Shown piece after piece: positions 6,302 to 6,905 of a stretch of 6,905 nt of DNA. Both the position numbers and the translations under genes were made by a program. Origin of the DNA: an uncultured Prevotellaceae bacterium (GTDB lineage Bacteria > Bacteroidota > Bacteroidia > Bacteroidales > Muribaculaceae). The notes beneath the pieces were generated by a model. The model was not told the origin of the DNA, searched no databases, and saw only the letters and a program-made list of their open reading frames with translations. Within the stretch, counting starts at the first letter, position 1; every line of letters begins with the position of its first letter. The DNA lies in contig CALAVD010000522.1 in the NCBI GenBank assembly GCA_937892085.1, positions 1 to 6,905 on the forward strand, in the 5' to 3' direction.

Positions 6302-6333
6302 CAATGCATAATGCATAATTCACAATGCACAAT
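6302..6333. repeat. Heptamer short tandem repeat in the 5' leader
   Basis: Read on the minus strand the segment is four perfect-register 7-base units, ATTGTGC, ATTGTGA, ATTATGC, ATTATGC, plus a partial ATTG. Units differ only at base 4 (G/A) and base 7 (C/A). It lies 76-107 bases upstream of the start codon, inside the predicted leader. Heptamer arrays of this kind are scattered in intergenic DNA of several phyla; copy-number change here could alter leader structure. Confidence 0.65.
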
Positions 6334-6548
6334 AAACCCACACATCGTTTCTTAACACTCGTCAGTGTGTCTGTTTGTCTAAACGTTGCGTCGTTGTTCT
6401 TTTGTTCTTATGAAAGTCTTATGTTGTTTTGTCCAAATAATTGCGTTGTTGTTTGTTTTTTGCGTCACACCAATTTATTGCACTTAGCAGTAAAAAAAGG
6501 TGATATGTTTGGGTTATTAAAATTCAGCTAAAAATTTAATCAAGCAAG

Positions 6549-6579
6549 CAAAATTATACATTATAAAATTACACGCAAA
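6549..6579 (-). promoter_or_regulatory. Bacteroidota-type promoter of the giant gene
   Basis: On the minus strand TTTG (6579-6576) is followed after 19 bases by TAATTTTG (6556-6549), a full match to the TTTG / TAnnTTTG consensus of the Bacteroidota primary sigma factor at the usual spacing. Transcription would start near 6541-6545. An overlapping second -7-like box, TACTTTTG (6583-6576), has no correctly spaced -33 element. I found no other CAAAnnTA (plus sense) between 6227 and 6687. Confidence 0.6.
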
Positions 6580-6687
6580 AGTAAATGCACTGCTTTTCAA
6601 TTAATAACGACGTTTTTTCGGCGAAACAGGTTTTTTTTTCAATAAACAGAAATGTATGAAAAAGTTGTTAGTCTGCCATCATTTTAA
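6580..6687. other. Intergenic spacer with no recognised feature
   Basis: AT-rich DNA between the promoter and the repeat elements. It contains a run of nine T at 6631-6639 and a short imperfect TTTC/GAAA hairpin near 6615-6626. No open frame has coding character on either strand, and no RNA gene is apparent. Confidence 0.6.
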
Positions 6688-6799
6688 TCTCACAAAGCCG
6701 CGAGCAAAGCCGGCTCACGCCGGAATTATAAGCTGAGAATTTGAATAAAATCCCGAGCTTGCGAGGCTTTGCGACACCGGGAGGTGCAACTTTGTGAGA
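6688..6799. mobile_element. 112-bp MITE/REP-like element, copy 1
   Basis: The element is bounded by the perfect 10-bp inverted repeats TCTCACAAAG (6688-6697) and CTTTGTGAGA (6790-6799). Inside are further complementary segments: GCAAAGCC (6704-6711) with GGCTTTGC (6765-6772), TCCCG (6751-6755) with CGGGA (6778-6782), and a local hairpin CCGGC-TCAC-GCCGG (6710-6723). GC-rich arms flank an AT-rich core. There is no coding frame. It has the form of a non-autonomous miniature inverted-repeat element or a large REP-type palindrome; no transposase is present in the window, and no flanking target duplication is clear. Confidence 0.6.
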
Positions 6800-6821
6800 A
6801 AGCCCCCACGCCACAGCATTC

Positions 6822-6905
6822 TCTCACAAAGCCGCGAGCAAAGCCCGTCACAAAGCCGGCTCACGCCGGAATTATAAGCTGAGAATTTGAATAAAATCCC
6901 GAGCT
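6822..6905. mobile_element. MITE/REP-like element, copy 2 (cut by window edge)
   Basis: It begins 23 bases after the last base of copy 1 (22-base spacer at 6800-6821) and in the same orientation. Bases 6822-6845 are identical to 6688-6711, and 6858-6905 are identical to 6712-6759: 72 identical positions without a mismatch. The only difference is a 12-base insertion, CGTCACAAAGCC at 6846-6857, which repeats part of the element's own left end. The right half and second inverted repeat lie outside the window. Confidence 0.65.

Larger units (their letters stand above)
6227..6545 (-). other. Long AT-rich 5' leader of the giant gene
   Basis: If the promoter at 6549-6579 is right, the transcript carries a leader of about 315-320 bases. 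In transcript sense it is A-rich and G-poor, and the last 40 bases before the ATG are almost all A/T with no Shine-Dalgarno, as is usual for translation starts in this phylum. It holds a heptamer repeat (6302-6333) and a 9-bp long-range inverted repeat: CATAAGAAC at 6287-6295 is complementary to GTTCTTATG at 6404-6412, which would bracket that heptamer repeat. I recognise no known riboswitch in it. Confidence 0.45.

Noticed and set aside
6325..6531. 68-codon plus-strand open frame upstream of the giant gene
   Set aside because: It lies in the predicted leader, opposite to transcription, with a product that looks like translated AT-rich spacer and no recognisable domain. A TATGTTTG box at 6504-6511 is inside it rather than before it.
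6631..6639. T9 run as a terminator or phase-variable tract
   Set aside because: No stable stem precedes it on the plus strand, no gene on that strand ends there, and it lies upstream of the predicted promoter, not within its spacer.
6688..6905. Possible CRISPR array at the right edge
   Set aside because: There are only two repeats, each over 100 bases with internal palindromes, and a 22-base spacer. That geometry is of a MITE/REP element pair and not of CRISPR repeats of 24-40 bases.

Overview
The window looks like chromosomal DNA from a gut-type Bacteroidota, most likely order Bacteroidales (Prevotella or Muribaculaceae-like). Reasons: a very large Ser/Thr-rich secreted protein built of Ig-like 'choice-of-anchor D'/ASH beta-sandwiches; a C-terminal tail of the kind found in type IX secretion cargo of this phylum; a Bacteroidota-type promoter (TTTG, 19 bp, TAnnTTTG) instead of a sigma-70 one; no usable Shine-Dalgarno before the main start; and AT-rich intergenic DNA around a moderate-GC gene. 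Genus is not resolvable by eye.

Layout, left to right. Positions 1-57 hold the first 19 codons of a minus-strand gene that leaves the window; its N-terminus looks like the NfeD-like membrane protein family. Positions 58-293 are intergenic, with a possible promoter for that gene. A strong, bidirectional-looking intrinsic terminator sits at 294-327, followed by a second weaker inverted repeat and a heptamer tandem repeat (381-404) in the 3' UTR of the main gene. Positions 413-6226 (minus strand) are one intact 1937-residue gene, 84% of the window. Positions 6227-6545 are a roughly 320-base AT-rich leader containing a second, unrelated heptamer repeat, preceded by the promoter at 6549-6579. Positions 6580-6687 show no feature beyond short T-runs. 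Positions 6688-6905 carry two copies of a GC-ended, inverted-repeat-bounded MITE/REP-like element, the second cut by the window edge.

The main protein reads from N to C as: signal peptide; module A (copy 1); three Ig/ASH domains; module A (copy 2); a fourth ASH domain; a long central region of no family I recognise; an FN3-like domain; more unassigned sequence; a CBM26-like starch-binding domain; an unassigned beta-rich stretch; and a C-terminal sorting-like tail. It has no glycoside-hydrolase, protease or transporter signature that I can see. The best reading is a large exported, probably surface-attached, glycan-binding or adhesion protein, transcribed alone. Both genes point the same way but are separated by a terminator, so they are probably independent units. 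I see no defence system, CRISPR array, tRNA, rRNA or transposase gene. The most unusual items are the protein's modular architecture with its orphan central region, the paired heptamer repeats in both UTRs, and the duplicated mobile-like element at the right edge.
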